From assembly GCF_024205745.1 (NCBI RefSeq), contig NZ_CP073117.1, positions 682,001-746,000 on the forward strand: a DNA stretch of 64,000 nucleotides, in the 5' to 3' direction. Position 1 is the first letter of the stretch; the number at the start of each line of letters is the position of its first letter. The notes below the pieces were generated by a model that saw only the letters and a list, made by a program, of their open reading frames with translations, did not search any database and had not been told where the DNA came from. Source of the stretch: Neisseria subflava. GTDB lineage: Bacteria; Pseudomonadota; Gammaproteobacteria; Burkholderiales; Neisseriaceae. Shown here piece by piece: positions 45,190 to 54,146 of this stretch. A program made the position numbers and the translations under genes.

Positions 45190-45215
45190 AGGTCGTCTGA
45201 AAATTCAGACGACCT
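45190..45215 (-). terminator. Hairpin of AGGTCGTCTGAA copies (N. mucosa-type DUS)
   Basis: AGGTCGTCTGAA and its exact inverted copy have a two-base centre, 7 bases past the symporter stop. The T at position 4 is the mucosa-type dialect, conserved in both arms. Confidence 0.75.
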
Positions 45216-45221
45216 TAGGCA

Positions 45222-46613
45222 TCAATGCGGCAATTCGCCGTTTTTGATTTTTTGTTTGAAGTCGCGTGTTTCATTGACGATAACTTTCGCCATCAACAAA
45301 AGTGCAATCAGGTTGGGTAAGGCCATCAAGCCGTTGAATGTGTCCGAAGCCAGCCACACCAAATCAAGGCTCAAAACGGTACCCAGCATGACCGAAGAAA
45401 CATAACCGACACGGTACAAACCGGCAAACTTCTCGCCGAAGACGTAAACCGCGCATTTCTCGCCGTAATAACACCAACCGAGAATGGTTGAGTAAGCAAA
45501 GAAAATCAGGCCGATGGTCACAATCCAACCGCCGATGCCGGGCAGCATTTTTTGGAAAGTGACGGTTGTCAGCGCCGCGCCGCTCAATTCAGGTTTGACA
45601 AACTCGCCACCTGCGCCGAGCAGACCCATGACCAACACGATACCGGTAATCGAGCAGACAACGATGGTGTCCAAAAAAGTACCGGTCATGGAAACCAAAG
45701 CCTGACGGACGGGGTGGTCGGTTTTCGCGGCTGCGGCGGCAATCGGTGCAGAACCCATACCCGCCTCATTGGAGAACACGCCGCGCGCCACGCCGTAGCG
45801 GATGACTGTACCGATGGCACCGCCTGCCACGGCTTGCGCGCTAAACGCATCGGAGAAAATCAGTTTGACGGCAGGCATCAGTACATCGGAATTAATCACG
45901 ATAATGGCAATACCGCCTACTACATAAAACACAGCCATGGCAGGTACGATAAAGGACGCGGCTTTGGCGATGCCCTTAATGCCACCCAAAAGCACAATGG
46001 CCGTTAATACGGTCAATATCACGCCGGTGTAGGCAGGTTCGACACCGAAGCTGGTTTGCACTGCCTGCGCAACCGAGTTGGACTGCACCGAGCTGCCGAT
46101 ACCGAATGAAGCGAATGTGCCGAACAGCGCAAACGCGACGGCCATCCATTTCCAGTTTTTGCCCAAGCCTTTTTCGATGTAGTACATCGGGCCGCCGGAC
46201 ATTTCACCTTTGGAATTGGTGACGCGGTATTTCACCGCCAACACGCCCTCGCCGTATTTGGTTGCCATGCCGAAAATGGCGGTCATCCACATCCAAAATA
46301 CCGCGCCCGGGCCGCCGGTTACCACCGCAGTCGCCACACCGGCGATGTTGCCCGTACCGATGGTGGCGGACAGCGCGGTCATCAACGCCGCAAAATGGGA
46401 AATATCGCCTTCGTGGTCTTCGCCGTCTTCATGCTTCTTTGACGGCACAAACGCCTGTTTCAGCGCATAACCTAACATGGTGAACTGCAAGCCTTTCAGC
46501 AAAACGGTCAGCAAAATGCCCGTACCGACCAGCAGCATCAACATAATAGGTCCCCAGACCCAGCCGCTGATGGTTTCGAAAAAGGCTTTGAGATTATCTA
46601 AAAAAAATTGCAT
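45222..46613 (-). CDS. Alanine/glycine:cation symporter (AgcS family)
   Basis: The 463-residue membrane protein belongs to the sodium:alanine symporter family. The signature region GGPGAVFWMWMTAIFGMATKYGEGVLAVKYR (about residues 95-125) and the block VFSNEAGMGSAPIAAAAAKTDHPVRQAL are present, with about ten hydrophobic helices. It imports alanine or glycine with Na+ or H+. A downstream dadA in the same direction, beyond a Correia element, suggests linked D/L-alanine use. A second family member, only partly similar, lies at 58500-59924. Confidence 0.92.
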   Translation of the reverse strand: MQFFLDNLKAFFETISGWVWGPIMLMLLVGTGILLTVLLKGLQFTMLGYALKQAFVPSKKHEDGEDHEGDISHFAALMTALSATIGTGNIAGVATAVVTGGPGAVFWMWMTAIFGMATKYGEGVLAVKYRVTNSKGEMSGGPMYYIEKGLGKNWKWMAVAFALFGTFASFGIGSSVQSNSVAQAVQTSFGVEPAYTGVILTVLTAIVLLGGIKGIAKAASFIVPAMAVFYVVGGIAIIVINSDVLMPAVKLIFSDAFSAQAVAGGAIGTVIRYGVARGVFSNEAGMGSAPIAAAAAKTDHPVRQALVSMTGTFLDTIVVCSITGIVLVMGLLGAGGEFVKPELSGAALTTVTFQKMLPGIGGWIVTIGLIFFAYSTILGWCYYGEKCAVYVFGEKFAGLYRVGYVSSVMLGTVLSLDLVWLASDTFNGLMALPNLIALLLMAKVIVNETRDFKQKIKNGELPH

Positions 46614-46920
46614 GGCTTTCTCCTTTGTCTGTTTTATTTTTTATGCACTACTTTTTGTAGTGTCATGTAATTTCAGCACAGAATATTCAATAAGACAATA
46701 TCTTTCTTTTTAAAAAGATTTTTGAGGTTTTACCCTAAAAAGATATCTATTTAGACCGACCAGATTGTTTACAATCCGCTAAAAATAAAGGCTGCGGCCG
46801 AGATAAAATGCCAAATGAAAGTTAATCAACCATCAATTAAGACTGCAACAATTAAAATGACACAATCGACAAATGGCACATTATTGAAAAATACAAATGC
46901 GCAAATCTTGTTTAAAAAAA
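46614..46920. other. Intergenic region upstream of the AgcS gene
   Basis: About 300 bases without a gene. It is AT-rich, with a small dyad (ACTACTTTTTGTAGT at 46647-46661) close upstream of the symporter ribosome site that may be regulatory. I see no RNA gene or repeat. Confidence 0.5.
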
Positions 46921-46962
46921 GCCTCAGGCCGTCTGAAAGATGGTTTTCAGACGGCCTGAGGC
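46921..46962 (-). terminator. Extended DUS hairpin after the ATP-grasp gene
   Basis: GCCTCAGGCCGTCTGAAA pairs with its inverted copy, giving an 18-bp stem with a short loop, 31 bases past the stop. Confidence 0.85.
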
Positions 46963-46992
46963 TTGTTATTTATAAAGTCAGGTTGATGAATG

Positions 46993-47835
46993 TTACCCAA
47001 GCAACTGTGCCAACACTCGGGCAAAGCGTTCCGTCGTGCCTTCGCTGGTGTGCAAATACAGGGCAGGTTCGATGAGTTCCAATTCATTGAGCAGGAAGGT
47101 GTCGCCAACCAATGTGCCGTCCACTCGGGCGTAAACCGGCATTTGCGGCAAAGCGGCCAGTACGTCTTGCGCGGCACGGACGGCAAACTCGGGCGGCTCG
47201 ATACCGAACACCGACACGCCATAGGCCGAGTTGGCGCGCCATTCTCCTTGTGGCGGCTGACGGCGTACGGCATGGCTGAATATACCGTTGAAAAACACCA
47301 GCGAGGTTTCGCCTGCTGTTTCGATTTCGCGGATATAAGGTTGAACAATCATGCCTTGCGGATAATCCGCCATATCCACGTCCAATATCTCCGCACAAAC
47401 TTTGACCACGCCTTTGCCACTCTGCCCGAATGCCGGCTTGATGACTGCTTCCGTCCAGCCATGTCGGTTCAGGATGTCGGCCAATTCGGCTTTTTGCGGC
47501 GGAACGAACACGCTGGGAATCACTTGCGTGCCGCTCGCCGCCAAATCGCACAAATAAGTCTTTTCCATATTCCAAGCCATCAGCTCGGGCGGATTGATAA
47601 AACGCTGCCCCGCCTGCTCGGCTTGCTCCAACCATTGGCGGAAGGCTTCGGGCTCGGCGGCATAATCCCATGCACACAAAGGCAGCAAAAATGGCGCGGA
47701 CGGATGGTTTTGCCACGCATCAAATACGGTTTTCACGCCCATGGTTTCCAAGCATGCCGCCAATGTTTTCAGGTTGTCCGATGGTTCGGGATAAGTTTGG
47801 CAGGTAATGAGTGCCAAAACGGTTTGCTCGGTCAT
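46993..47835 (-). CDS. ATP-grasp enzyme, RimK-like, substrate unknown
   Basis: I choose MTEQTVLALITCQTYPEPS at 47833-47835, a better start than the 15-codon longer frame. The 280-residue protein has an ATP-grasp fold: ATP-binding Lys in AVIKPAFGQSGKGVVKV (about residue 145), the adenine strand GMIVQPYIREIET, SLVFFNGIFSHAVRR and the metal-binding end LLNELELIEPALYLHTSEG. Enzymes of this group join a carboxylate to an amine or thiol, as in glutathione synthetase, RimK and the cycloserine enzyme DcsG. No pathway genes are adjacent. It is divergent from the photolyase gene. Confidence 0.8.
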   Translation of the reverse strand: MTEQTVLALITCQTYPEPSDNLKTLAACLETMGVKTVFDAWQNHPSAPFLLPLCAWDYAAEPEAFRQWLEQAEQAGQRFINPPELMAWNMEKTYLCDLAASGTQVIPSVFVPPQKAELADILNRHGWTEAVIKPAFGQSGKGVVKVCAEILDVDMADYPQGMIVQPYIREIETAGETSLVFFNGIFSHAVRRQPPQGEWRANSAYGVSVFGIEPPEFAVRAAQDVLAALPQMPVYARVDGTLVGDTFLLNELELIEPALYLHTSEGTTERFARVLAQLLG

Positions 47836-47960
47836 GATTGCCGCCTCGTTGCTAAAACCAAAATTATATAGCAAAATCAAACCAAAAGATTTTTCAGACG
47901 GCCTGATACATGAGGCTGATTCTGATAAAATGGTCTCCCCTTTTCCGTCGGAACATGCTC

Positions 47961-49196
47961 ATGAAATCTGCTCACGTCCTTGTCTGGTTCCGCCGCAACC
48001 TCCGCCTGCACGACAATGCCGCGCTTAATGCCGCCGTTGCAAGCGGTTTGCCCATCGCCTGCGTCTGGGTCAACCAAAGGCCGTCTGAAAACCACAATCC
48101 GCGTCAAAGCCTGTTCCACTATCAAGCCGCGCAAGAACTGCATACCCGTCTGGCGGCGCACCATATTCCTTTATATGTCGTCGCTTCCGATGAAGACCTC
48201 CTCCCCTTGGCTGCTGCGCTCAATGCCCATACCGTCATCACAGACGAAGCATACACCGAAGCCGAAATCCGCCAAGACAACCACCTCTGGCACAATTTCG
48301 ACCGAGCAGGCATTGCCCTGCAACACGCCAACGACCGCGGCATTTTGGCCAAAGCCCCCCTTATGGATGCCAACGGCCTGCCCTACACCGATTTTACCGC
48401 CTATAAACAGGCATGGTTGCAGGCTTATTCAGGACAAAGGCCGTCTGAAACCGAATTGCCTGTTCAAACCGGACAAAACGTTCCACTGTTTCCAGCCTAT
48501 ACCGGCGCGGTATTGCCTGCCTATCAGCAAGGCGGCGAAACCGCAGCCTTAACGCAATGGCACGCGTTCAAACAGAATTTGGTTCACTACCCGATTACCC
48601 AAAACTTTCCGGCACGAAAAAACACCAGCCTCCTCAATGCCTACCTGTCCGCAGGCTGCATTTCCCCGCACCTGCTGGCCGCCGAAGGCTTGGCAAACCG
48701 ACATTTCGAGTGGCTGGACAAGCTCATTTTCCGCGACTACTGCTACCAACTCGCCTACCACCGCCGCCTGCCCGAAACAACCGATGCCGCTCCGGTACGC
48801 GAATACTGGCGACACGGCCAAACCGGCGTGCCCATCATCGATGCCTCCATCCGCGGCCTCGAAGCCACCGGTCACTTACACCCCGTTCTCCAGCAGCTGT
48901 GCGCCCACTATTTCTGCCATGCGCTCAACTTCGACCCCAACCAAGGCATCGCGTGGACAGCCTCCGTCCAAACCGGCACCGACCCCGCGCTCAACCAAGC
49001 CAACTGGCACCTCGCCGCACAAGACCCGGCCACCGTCCGCTATACCCACCGTTCGCATCAAATTGATCCCGACGGCAGCTACATCCGCAGTTACGTCCCC
49101 GAATTGGCGCACCTGCCGTCTACCCTTATCCACACGCCGTGGGCCGCCGCCGATGACATCGACGCACATGGCTACCCCTTTCCCAAGGCCGTCTGA
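47961..49196 (+). CDS. phrB: Deoxyribodipyrimidine photolyase
   Basis: Photolyase splits UV-induced cyclobutane pyrimidine dimers with blue light. MKSAHVLVWFRRNLRLHDN at 47961 is the usual N-terminus, and GGAAC lies just upstream; in-frame starts at 47955 and 47910 are less likely. The 411-residue protein has the antenna domain (residues 1-130) and the FAD domain, with TSLLNAYLSAGCISPH, LIFRDYCYQLAYH, PIIDASIRGLEATGHLHP and the tryptophan-rich NQGIAWTASVQTGTDPALN and QANWHLAAQDPATVRYTHR. The stop TGA is supplied by a DUS at the 3' end. It is slightly shorter than E. coli PhrB. Confidence 0.93.
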   Translation: MKSAHVLVWFRRNLRLHDNAALNAAVASGLPIACVWVNQRPSENHNPRQSLFHYQAAQELHTRLAAHHIPLYVVASDEDLLPLAAALNAHTVITDEAYTEAEIRQDNHLWHNFDRAGIALQHANDRGILAKAPLMDANGLPYTDFTAYKQAWLQAYSGQRPSETELPVQTGQNVPLFPAYTGAVLPAYQQGGETAALTQWHAFKQNLVHYPITQNFPARKNTSLLNAYLSAGCISPHLLAAEGLANRHFEWLDKLIFRDYCYQLAYHRRLPETTDAAPVREYWRHGQTGVPIIDASIRGLEATGHLHPVLQQLCAHYFCHALNFDPNQGIAWTASVQTGTDPALNQANWHLAAQDPATVRYTHRSHQIDPDGSYIRSYVPELAHLPSTLIHTPWAAADDIDAHGYPFPKAV

Positions 49197-49337
49197 AACC
49201 TGCGTTCACACCAAAAAACCACACTAAATACAGCTGAAAAACGTTCAAACAAAATATTTTGGTTTTAGACGGCCAAACAGATTGAATAGCCAAGATTTAC
49301 ACGGTAAACTTACGTCATTAAAAAATTTTATTATTTC

Positions 49338-50063
49338 ATGACAATGAAACCCGCATTCGACATAAAAACGTCACGTTTGGACGTCTTATCCATCCATCTG
49401 CACACCGCAGATTTAACCGAATTGGAAGAATTCCTGCGCCAACTGGCAGGCCAATCCCAAGACGAATTCGTTCCCTTCATTTTAGACGTACAAGATTTCG
49501 ACCACCCCGAATCCATCGATTTGGGCGGCATGATTTCCCTGTTTGCCCGTTACGGCATGCAAATCTTAGGACTGCACCACACCAGCGACACATGGGCGGC
49601 AGCGGCGGCACGTTACCACTTGGTATTCAAACAAGGTAACTCCACCCAGGCAGCCGACACACAGGCAGCACCTGCTCCGCGCCAAGCACCGCAGCCGCAA
49701 GACGTACAAGCCACCGTCATCAACAATCCGACCGTATTGGTCAGCACGCCCGTGCGTACCGGCCAGCAGGTTTACGCTGAAAACGGCGACCTCATCGTCA
49801 CCGGCATCGTCAGCCAAGGTGCGGAACTTATCGCCGACGGCAACATCCATATTTACGCCCCCATGCGCGGCAGAGCGTTGGCCGGTGCAAAAGGCAATAC
49901 CAACGCACGCATCTTTATTCATTCCATGCAGGCCGAATTAGTCTCCGTTGCAGGTATCTACCGCAACTTCGAGCAAGACCTGCCCGAGCATCTGCACAAA
50001 AAACCCGTACAAGTATCATTGCAAGACAACCGACTGGTTATCAGCGCAATCGACGCCGAATAA
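49338..50063 (+). CDS. minC: Septum-site determining protein MinC
   Basis: MinC, activated by MinD, blocks FtsZ assembly away from midcell. The 241-residue protein has the N-terminal MinC_N domain (FDIKTSRLDVLSIHLHTADL ... ARYGMQILGLHHT), a Gln/Ala/Pro-rich linker (residues about 95-125) and the C-terminal beta-helix with the glycine-rich GDLIVTGIVSQGAELIADGN and IYAPMRGRALAGAKGN. ATG 49338 and a second ATG two codons on are both possible. It heads minC-minD-minE-oxyR. Confidence 0.95.
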   Translation: MTMKPAFDIKTSRLDVLSIHLHTADLTELEEFLRQLAGQSQDEFVPFILDVQDFDHPESIDLGGMISLFARYGMQILGLHHTSDTWAAAAARYHLVFKQGNSTQAADTQAAPAPRQAPQPQDVQATVINNPTVLVSTPVRTGQQVYAENGDLIVTGIVSQGAELIADGNIHIYAPMRGRALAGAKGNTNARIFIHSMQAELVSVAGIYRNFEQDLPEHLHKKPVQVSLQDNRLVISAIDAE

Positions 50064-50089
50064 ACATCAGTACTTAAAAAGGAAATATC

Positions 50090-50905
50090 GTGTCCAAAAT
50101 CATCGTAGTAACTTCAGGTAAAGGCGGCGTAGGCAAGACCACTACCAGCGCCAGCATCGCAACCGGCCTGGCCCTGCGCGGCCACAAAACCGCCGTGATC
50201 GACTTCGACGTCGGTTTGCGCAACCTTGACCTGATTATGGGTTGCGAACGCCGCGTCGTATACGACCTCATCAACGTCATCCACGGCGAAGCGACTCTCA
50301 ATCAAGCCCTGATTAAAGACAAAAACTGCGAAAACCTCTACATCCTGCCTGCATCGCAAACCCGCGATAAAGACGCACTGACCCGCGAAGGCGTGGACAA
50401 CGTGATGAAAGAGCTGGCCAGCGAAAAAATGGGCTTCGAATTCATCATCTGCGACTCCCCTGCCGGTATCGAACAAGGTGCACTGATGGCACTCTACTTT
50501 GCCGACGAAGCCATCATTACCACCAATCCGGAAGTATCCAGCGTCCGCGACTCCGACCGCATCCTGGGCATTTTGCAAAGCAAATCCCGCAAAGCCGAAC
50601 AAGGCGGCACTGTTAAAGAGCACCTGCTGATTACCCGCTACTCCCCTGAGCGCGTAGCCAAAGGCGAAATGCTGTCTGTACAAGACATCTGCGACATCCT
50701 GCGTATTCCGTTGATCGGTGTGATTCCTGAATCACAAAACGTTCTGCAAGCTTCCAACGCCGGCGAACCTGTCATCCACCAAGACAATGCCGCAGCAGCA
50801 GAAGCCTACAAAGACGTTATCGCCCGCCTCTTGGGTGAAAACCGCGAAATGCGTTTCCTCGAGGCTGAGAAGAAAAGCTTCTTAAAACGACTGTTCGGAG
50901 GTTAA
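50090..50905 (+). CDS. minD: Septum-site determining ATPase MinD
   Basis: MinD is the membrane-bound ATPase that recruits MinC and oscillates with MinE. GTG at 50090 is the start, with AAGGAAA upstream. The 271-residue protein has the deviant Walker A SGKGGVGKTTTSASIATGL, IDFDVGLRNLDLIMGCERR and FIICDSPAGIEQGALMAL. The C-terminal amphipathic membrane helix is EKKSFLKRLFGG. It is 26 bases after minC, and minE starts 3 bases after its stop. Confidence 0.97.
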   Translation: MSKIIVVTSGKGGVGKTTTSASIATGLALRGHKTAVIDFDVGLRNLDLIMGCERRVVYDLINVIHGEATLNQALIKDKNCENLYILPASQTRDKDALTREGVDNVMKELASEKMGFEFIICDSPAGIEQGALMALYFADEAIITTNPEVSSVRDSDRILGILQSKSRKAEQGGTVKEHLLITRYSPERVAKGEMLSVQDICDILRIPLIGVIPESQNVLQASNAGEPVIHQDNAAAAEAYKDVIARLLGENREMRFLEAEKKSFLKRLFGG

Positions 50906-50908
50906 TAC

Positions 50909-51178
50909 ATGTCACTGCTCGATATGCTGTTCGGCAGAAAGCCGAAAACCGCCACAGTCGCGCGCGACCGCCTGCAAATCATCATCGCGCAAGAGCGCGC
51001 ACAAGAAGGCCAAGCCCCGGACTATCTGCCGACCCTGCGTAAAGAGTTGTTGGAAGTCCTGTCCAAATACGTCAACGTATCATTGGACGACATCCGCATC
51101 TCCCAAGAGAAACAAGACGGCTTGGACGTTCTTGAGCTGAACATCACCCTGCCGGAACAAAAAAGGCTTAACACATGA
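50909..51178 (+). CDS. minE: Cell-division topological specificity factor MinE
   Basis: MinE stimulates the MinD ATPase and restricts MinC/MinD to the poles. The 89-residue protein starts [25 protein letters not shown], with the amphipathic membrane-targeting helix and the anti-MinCD region, and continues into the dimerising domain ([19 protein letters not shown]). GGAGG overlaps the end of minD. Its stop overlaps the oxyR start (ATGA), so oxyR is translationally coupled. Confidence 0.97.
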   Translation: MSLLDMLFGRKPKTATVARDRLQIIIAQERAQEGQAPDYLPTLRKELLEVLSKYVNVSLDDIRISQEKQDGLDVLELNITLPEQKRLNT

Positions 51179-52095
51179 CCTTGACCGAATTGCGTTACAT
51201 CGTAGCCGTCGCACAAGAACGTCACTTCGGACGTGCCGCACGACGCTGCTTTGTCAGCCAGCCCACCCTCTCCATCGCCATCAAAAAGCTGGAGGAAGAG
51301 CTGTCGGTATCTCTGTTCGACCGTAGCAGCAACGACATCATCACGACCGAAGCGGGCGAGCGCATTGTCGCCCAAGCCCGCCGGGTTCTGGAAGAAGCAG
51401 AACTCATCAAGCACCTTGCCAATGAAGAGCAAAACGAATTGGAAGGCGCATTCAAACTCGGCCTGATTTTTACCGTTGCCCCCTACCTTCTGCCCAAGCT
51501 CATTACCGCGCTGCGTGAAACTGCGCCGAAAATGCCGCTGATGCTGGAAGAGAACTATACCCACATCCTGACCGAGTCGCTCAAACGTGGCGATGTCGAT
51601 GCAATCGTCGTTGCCGAGCCGTTCCAAGAGCCGGGCATCGTGACCGAGCCTCTGTATGACGAACCTTTCTTCGTCATTGTTCCCAAAGGCCATCACTTTG
51701 AAGAACTCGATGCCGTTACACCTCAGCTTTTGAGCGAAGAACAAGTGTTGCTGCTGTCCGAAGGCAACTGTATGCGCGACCAAGTGTTGGCAAGCTGTTC
51801 CGAATTGGCCTCCAAACAGAAAATCCAAGGTTTGACCAATACCCTGCAAGGCAGCTCCATCAACACCATCCGCCACATGGTTGCCAGCGGTTTGGCCATC
51901 AGCGTCATGCCTGCTACCGCATTGACCGAAAACGACCATATGCTTTTCAGCATTATCCCGTTTGAAGGCAATGCGCCGCAGCGCCGTGTCGTTTTGGCCT
52001 ATCGCCGCAACTTTGTCCGTCCGAAAGCACTGACTGCTTTGCGTACTGCCATTTTGCAATCGCAACTGACCGGTGTAACCTTCGTCAACGAATGA
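51175..52095 (+). CDS. oxyR: Hydrogen-peroxide sensor OxyR (LysR family)
   Basis: OxyR controls catalase and other peroxide-defence genes; in Neisseria it acts largely as a repressor that peroxide relieves. The 306-residue protein has the LysR helix-turn-helix near residues 18-40 ([20 protein letters not shown]) and a substrate domain with the two redox cysteines exactly at 199 and 208 ([15 protein letters not shown]). The gene overlaps minE by four bases; the minE-oxyR link is conserved in Neisseria. A DUS palindrome terminates the operon. Confidence 0.96.
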   Translation: MTLTELRYIVAVAQERHFGRAARRCFVSQPTLSIAIKKLEEELSVSLFDRSSNDIITTEAGERIVAQARRVLEEAELIKHLANEEQNELEGAFKLGLIFTVAPYLLPKLITALRETAPKMPLMLEENYTHILTESLKRGDVDAIVVAEPFQEPGIVTEPLYDEPFFVIVPKGHHFEELDAVTPQLLSEEQVLLLSEGNCMRDQVLASCSELASKQKIQGLTNTLQGSSINTIRHMVASGLAISVMPATALTENDHMLFSIIPFEGNAPQRRVVLAYRRNFVRPKALTALRTAILQSQLTGVTFVNE

Positions 52096-52108
52096 ACCGC
52101 AAAACAAA

Positions 52109-52138
52109 AGGCCGTCTGAATATTCAGACGGCCTTTTT
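52109..52138 (+). terminator. DUS palindrome terminator of minCDE-oxyR
   Basis: AGGCCGTCTGAATATTCAGA and the remaining bases form a 26-bp perfect palindrome followed by T5, 13 bases after the oxyR stop. Confidence 0.88.
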
Positions 52139-52158
52139 ATTTTTAACCGAATAAAGGA

Positions 52159-52371
52159 TTAGTAGCGGGTATGAACCTGACTGCCGATAACGCCACCCAA
52201 AGCCGCACCACCCAAGGTAGAGCCGGTATCGCCACCAATCAAGTTACCTGCCACGCCACCCAATACCGCACCAGCAGCAGTGTTGCGTTGGGTTTGAGTC
52301 ATATTGGCACATGCACCCAAAGAGGCAGCCAGCATGATCAAGGTCACAGTTTTTGCAAAAGTTTTCTTCAT
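52159..52371 (-). CDS. Small glycine-zipper lipoprotein
   Basis: MKKTFAKTVTLIMLAASLGAC at 52369-52371 is a lipoprotein signal peptide with lipobox SLGAC (Cys near residue 21). The mature 50 residues carry a double glycine zipper (AGAVLGGVAGNLIGG and STLGGAALGGVIGSQ), as in OsmB/SlyB-like outer-membrane lipoproteins. The total length is 70 residues. The function is unknown; such zippers insert in the outer membrane. The upstream 254 bases to the divergent membrane-protein gene are AT-rich and hold the promoters. Confidence 0.8.
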   Translation of the reverse strand: MKKTFAKTVTLIMLAASLGACANMTQTQRNTAAGAVLGGVAGNLIGGDTGSTLGGAALGGVIGSQVHTRY

Positions 52372-52625
52372 GGTTTGATTCTCCATCAGGGTTTAAGCTG
52401 TATATGGAGCAGTATGGCACAACCTTTCATTAATATGTTTTCTGATAAGTAAAGACAGATTAAACTAAGATAACGCTTTTGATGAACGGTTAACTTCAAA
52501 AACAAACGGAAATTCCAATAGAATATTTATAAAATTTAATATATTTGGCATAAAATTGCGCATACATCAACCGCATTTGGTAGTGATACAATGACGACTT
52601 GTCTGAACTACCGGAAACACCCGTC

Positions 52626-53075
52626 ATGAGTACCTACGCACTGGCACACATCATCCACGTTTATTGCGCGATTGCCTTTGTCGGCGGCGTATTTTTCGAA
52701 ATGCTGGTTCTCTCCGTTTTGCACACCGGCCGCGTTTCGCGTGAATCGCGCCGCGAAGTCGAACGTGCCATGTCCCATCGTGCCGTCCGCGTGATGCCGA
52801 TTGTCGTCATCGCCCTTTTCATCAGCGGCATCGTTATGGTGTACAACCGTTATCTGCCAATGTTGCACCATCCTCTCGACAGCGCCTTCAGCATTATGTT
52901 GAGCATCAAAATCCTGTTGGCAGTAAGCGTTTTGATACATTTTGCCATCGCCGTTGTCAAAATGGCCCGATACACCCTCACCGTCGGCTGGTCGAAATAC
53001 ATACACGCCGTTGTCTTCAGCCATATGCTGTTTATCGTCTTTTTTGCCAAGGCGATGTTCTACCTGTCTTGGTAA
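52626..53075 (+). CDS. CopD-like four-helix membrane protein
   Basis: I choose ATG 52626 (MSTYALAHIIHVY); the longer frame needs a TTG start. The 149-residue protein has four hydrophobic helices with conserved histidines near their ends (AHIIHVYCAIAFVGGVFFEM, LLAVSVLIHFAIAVV, YIHAVVFSHMLFIVFFAKAMF). This pattern resembles CopD-type and other haem- or copper-linked membrane proteins, but no metal genes are nearby and the function is unproven. It ends 33 bases before the TerC gene, probably in one transcript. Confidence 0.65.
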   Translation: MSTYALAHIIHVYCAIAFVGGVFFEMLVLSVLHTGRVSRESRREVERAMSHRAVRVMPIVVIALFISGIVMVYNRYLPMLHHPLDSAFSIMLSIKILLAVSVLIHFAIAVVKMARYTLTVGWSKYIHAVVFSHMLFIVFFAKAMFYLSW

Positions 53076-53108
53076 ACCTTACCCATACCCCACACACAAG
53101 GATTTTTT

Positions 53109-54083
53109 ATGACCCAATACCCGTCCGTCGGCTCGCCGATGTTTTACGGCATCTTCTTTATTGCCGTCTTAATCATGATCGCCATCGATATGGTATCGCT
53201 GAAAAAAAACGGCGCCCACAAAGTCAGCATCAAAGAAGCCCTCGCCTGGAGCGGCATTTGGGTGGCCGTATCCTGCGCATTTGCAGGCTGGCTCTATTTT
53301 GAACTGGCTGGCAACCCGACTTACGGGGCCGTTGTCGCCAAAGAAAAAGTCCTCGAATTCTTCACCGGCTATGTACTCGAAAAATCCCTTGCCGTCGATA
53401 ACATATTCGTTTTCCTGATGATTTTCGGCTACTTCAAAGTCGAACCCAAATTCCAACACCGCGTCTTGCTCTATGGCGTATTCGGTGCCATCGTCCTGCG
53501 CGCCATCATGATCTTCATCGGCGCCGCCTTGGTACAACAATTTGAATGGATTTTGTACCTCTTCGGCGCGTTCCTCTTATACACCGGCATTCACATGATG
53601 AAGCCCGAAGCCGAAGCTGAAGAAGACCTTTCCCAAAACAAGATCCTGACCCTGCTCAAAAAAGTCATCCCAACCAGCCAACAGTTTGACGGTGAAAAAT
53701 TCTTTACCCTTGAAAACGGCAAACGCATCGCTACACCGCTTTTGCTGGTATTGATTATGATCGAATTGAGCGACGTCATCTTTGCCGTGGACAGCATCCC
53801 CGCTATTTTTGCCGTAACCACCGACCCTTTCATCGTCCTCACTTCCAACATTTTTGCCATCTTGGGCCTGCGTGCCATGTACTTCTTACTGGCAGACTTT
53901 GCCGAACGCTTTATTTTCCTCAAATACGGCTTGGCTTTCGTATTGAGCTTTATCGGCATCAAGATGCTGATTATGCACTGGGTGCATATCACGATTTCCA
54001 TCTCCCTGTCCGTCGTCTTCGGCGCACTGGGCGCGTCCATCCTGACTTCTTTGGTATATACGCGTCAGCAAGAGAAAAAATAA
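53109..54083 (+). CDS. TerC-family integral membrane protein
   Basis: The 324-residue protein has about nine hydrophobic segments and the TerC hallmarks: EKSLAVDNIFVFLMIFGYF (residues about 97-115), LLYGVFGAIVLRAIMIF, ELSDVIFAVDSIPAIFAVT and YFLLADFAERFIFLKYGLA. The paired acidic residues in these blocks are thought to bind metal. Family members (Alx, TerC) export Mn2+ or metallate secreted proteins. There is no yybP-ykoY-type leader, only 33 bases separate it from the preceding gene. A DUS hairpin ends the unit. Confidence 0.9.
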   Translation: MTQYPSVGSPMFYGIFFIAVLIMIAIDMVSLKKNGAHKVSIKEALAWSGIWVAVSCAFAGWLYFELAGNPTYGAVVAKEKVLEFFTGYVLEKSLAVDNIFVFLMIFGYFKVEPKFQHRVLLYGVFGAIVLRAIMIFIGAALVQQFEWILYLFGAFLLYTGIHMMKPEAEAEEDLSQNKILTLLKKVIPTSQQFDGEKFFTLENGKRIATPLLLVLIMIELSDVIFAVDSIPAIFAVTTDPFIVLTSNIFAILGLRAMYFLLADFAERFIFLKYGLAFVLSFIGIKMLIMHWVHITISISLSVVFGALGASILTSLVYTRQQEKK

Positions 54084-54098
54084 TCTACCGATATAAAA

Positions 54099-54128
54099 AG
54101 GCCGTCTGAACATTTCAGACGGCCTTTT
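54099..54128. terminator. DUS hairpin between the convergent terC-family and lipoprotein genes
   Basis: The DUS stem has a 3-base loop with TTTT following, 15 bases past the TerC stop and 18 bases before the convergent lipoprotein stop. Confidence 0.82.
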
Positions 54129-54146
54129 CAAATATCAAACACTAGC

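Noticed and set aside
45222-46613. AgcS genes at 45222 and 58500 as a recent duplication
   Set aside because: They share family blocks but differ along most of the protein and have different flanks, so they are old paralogues.
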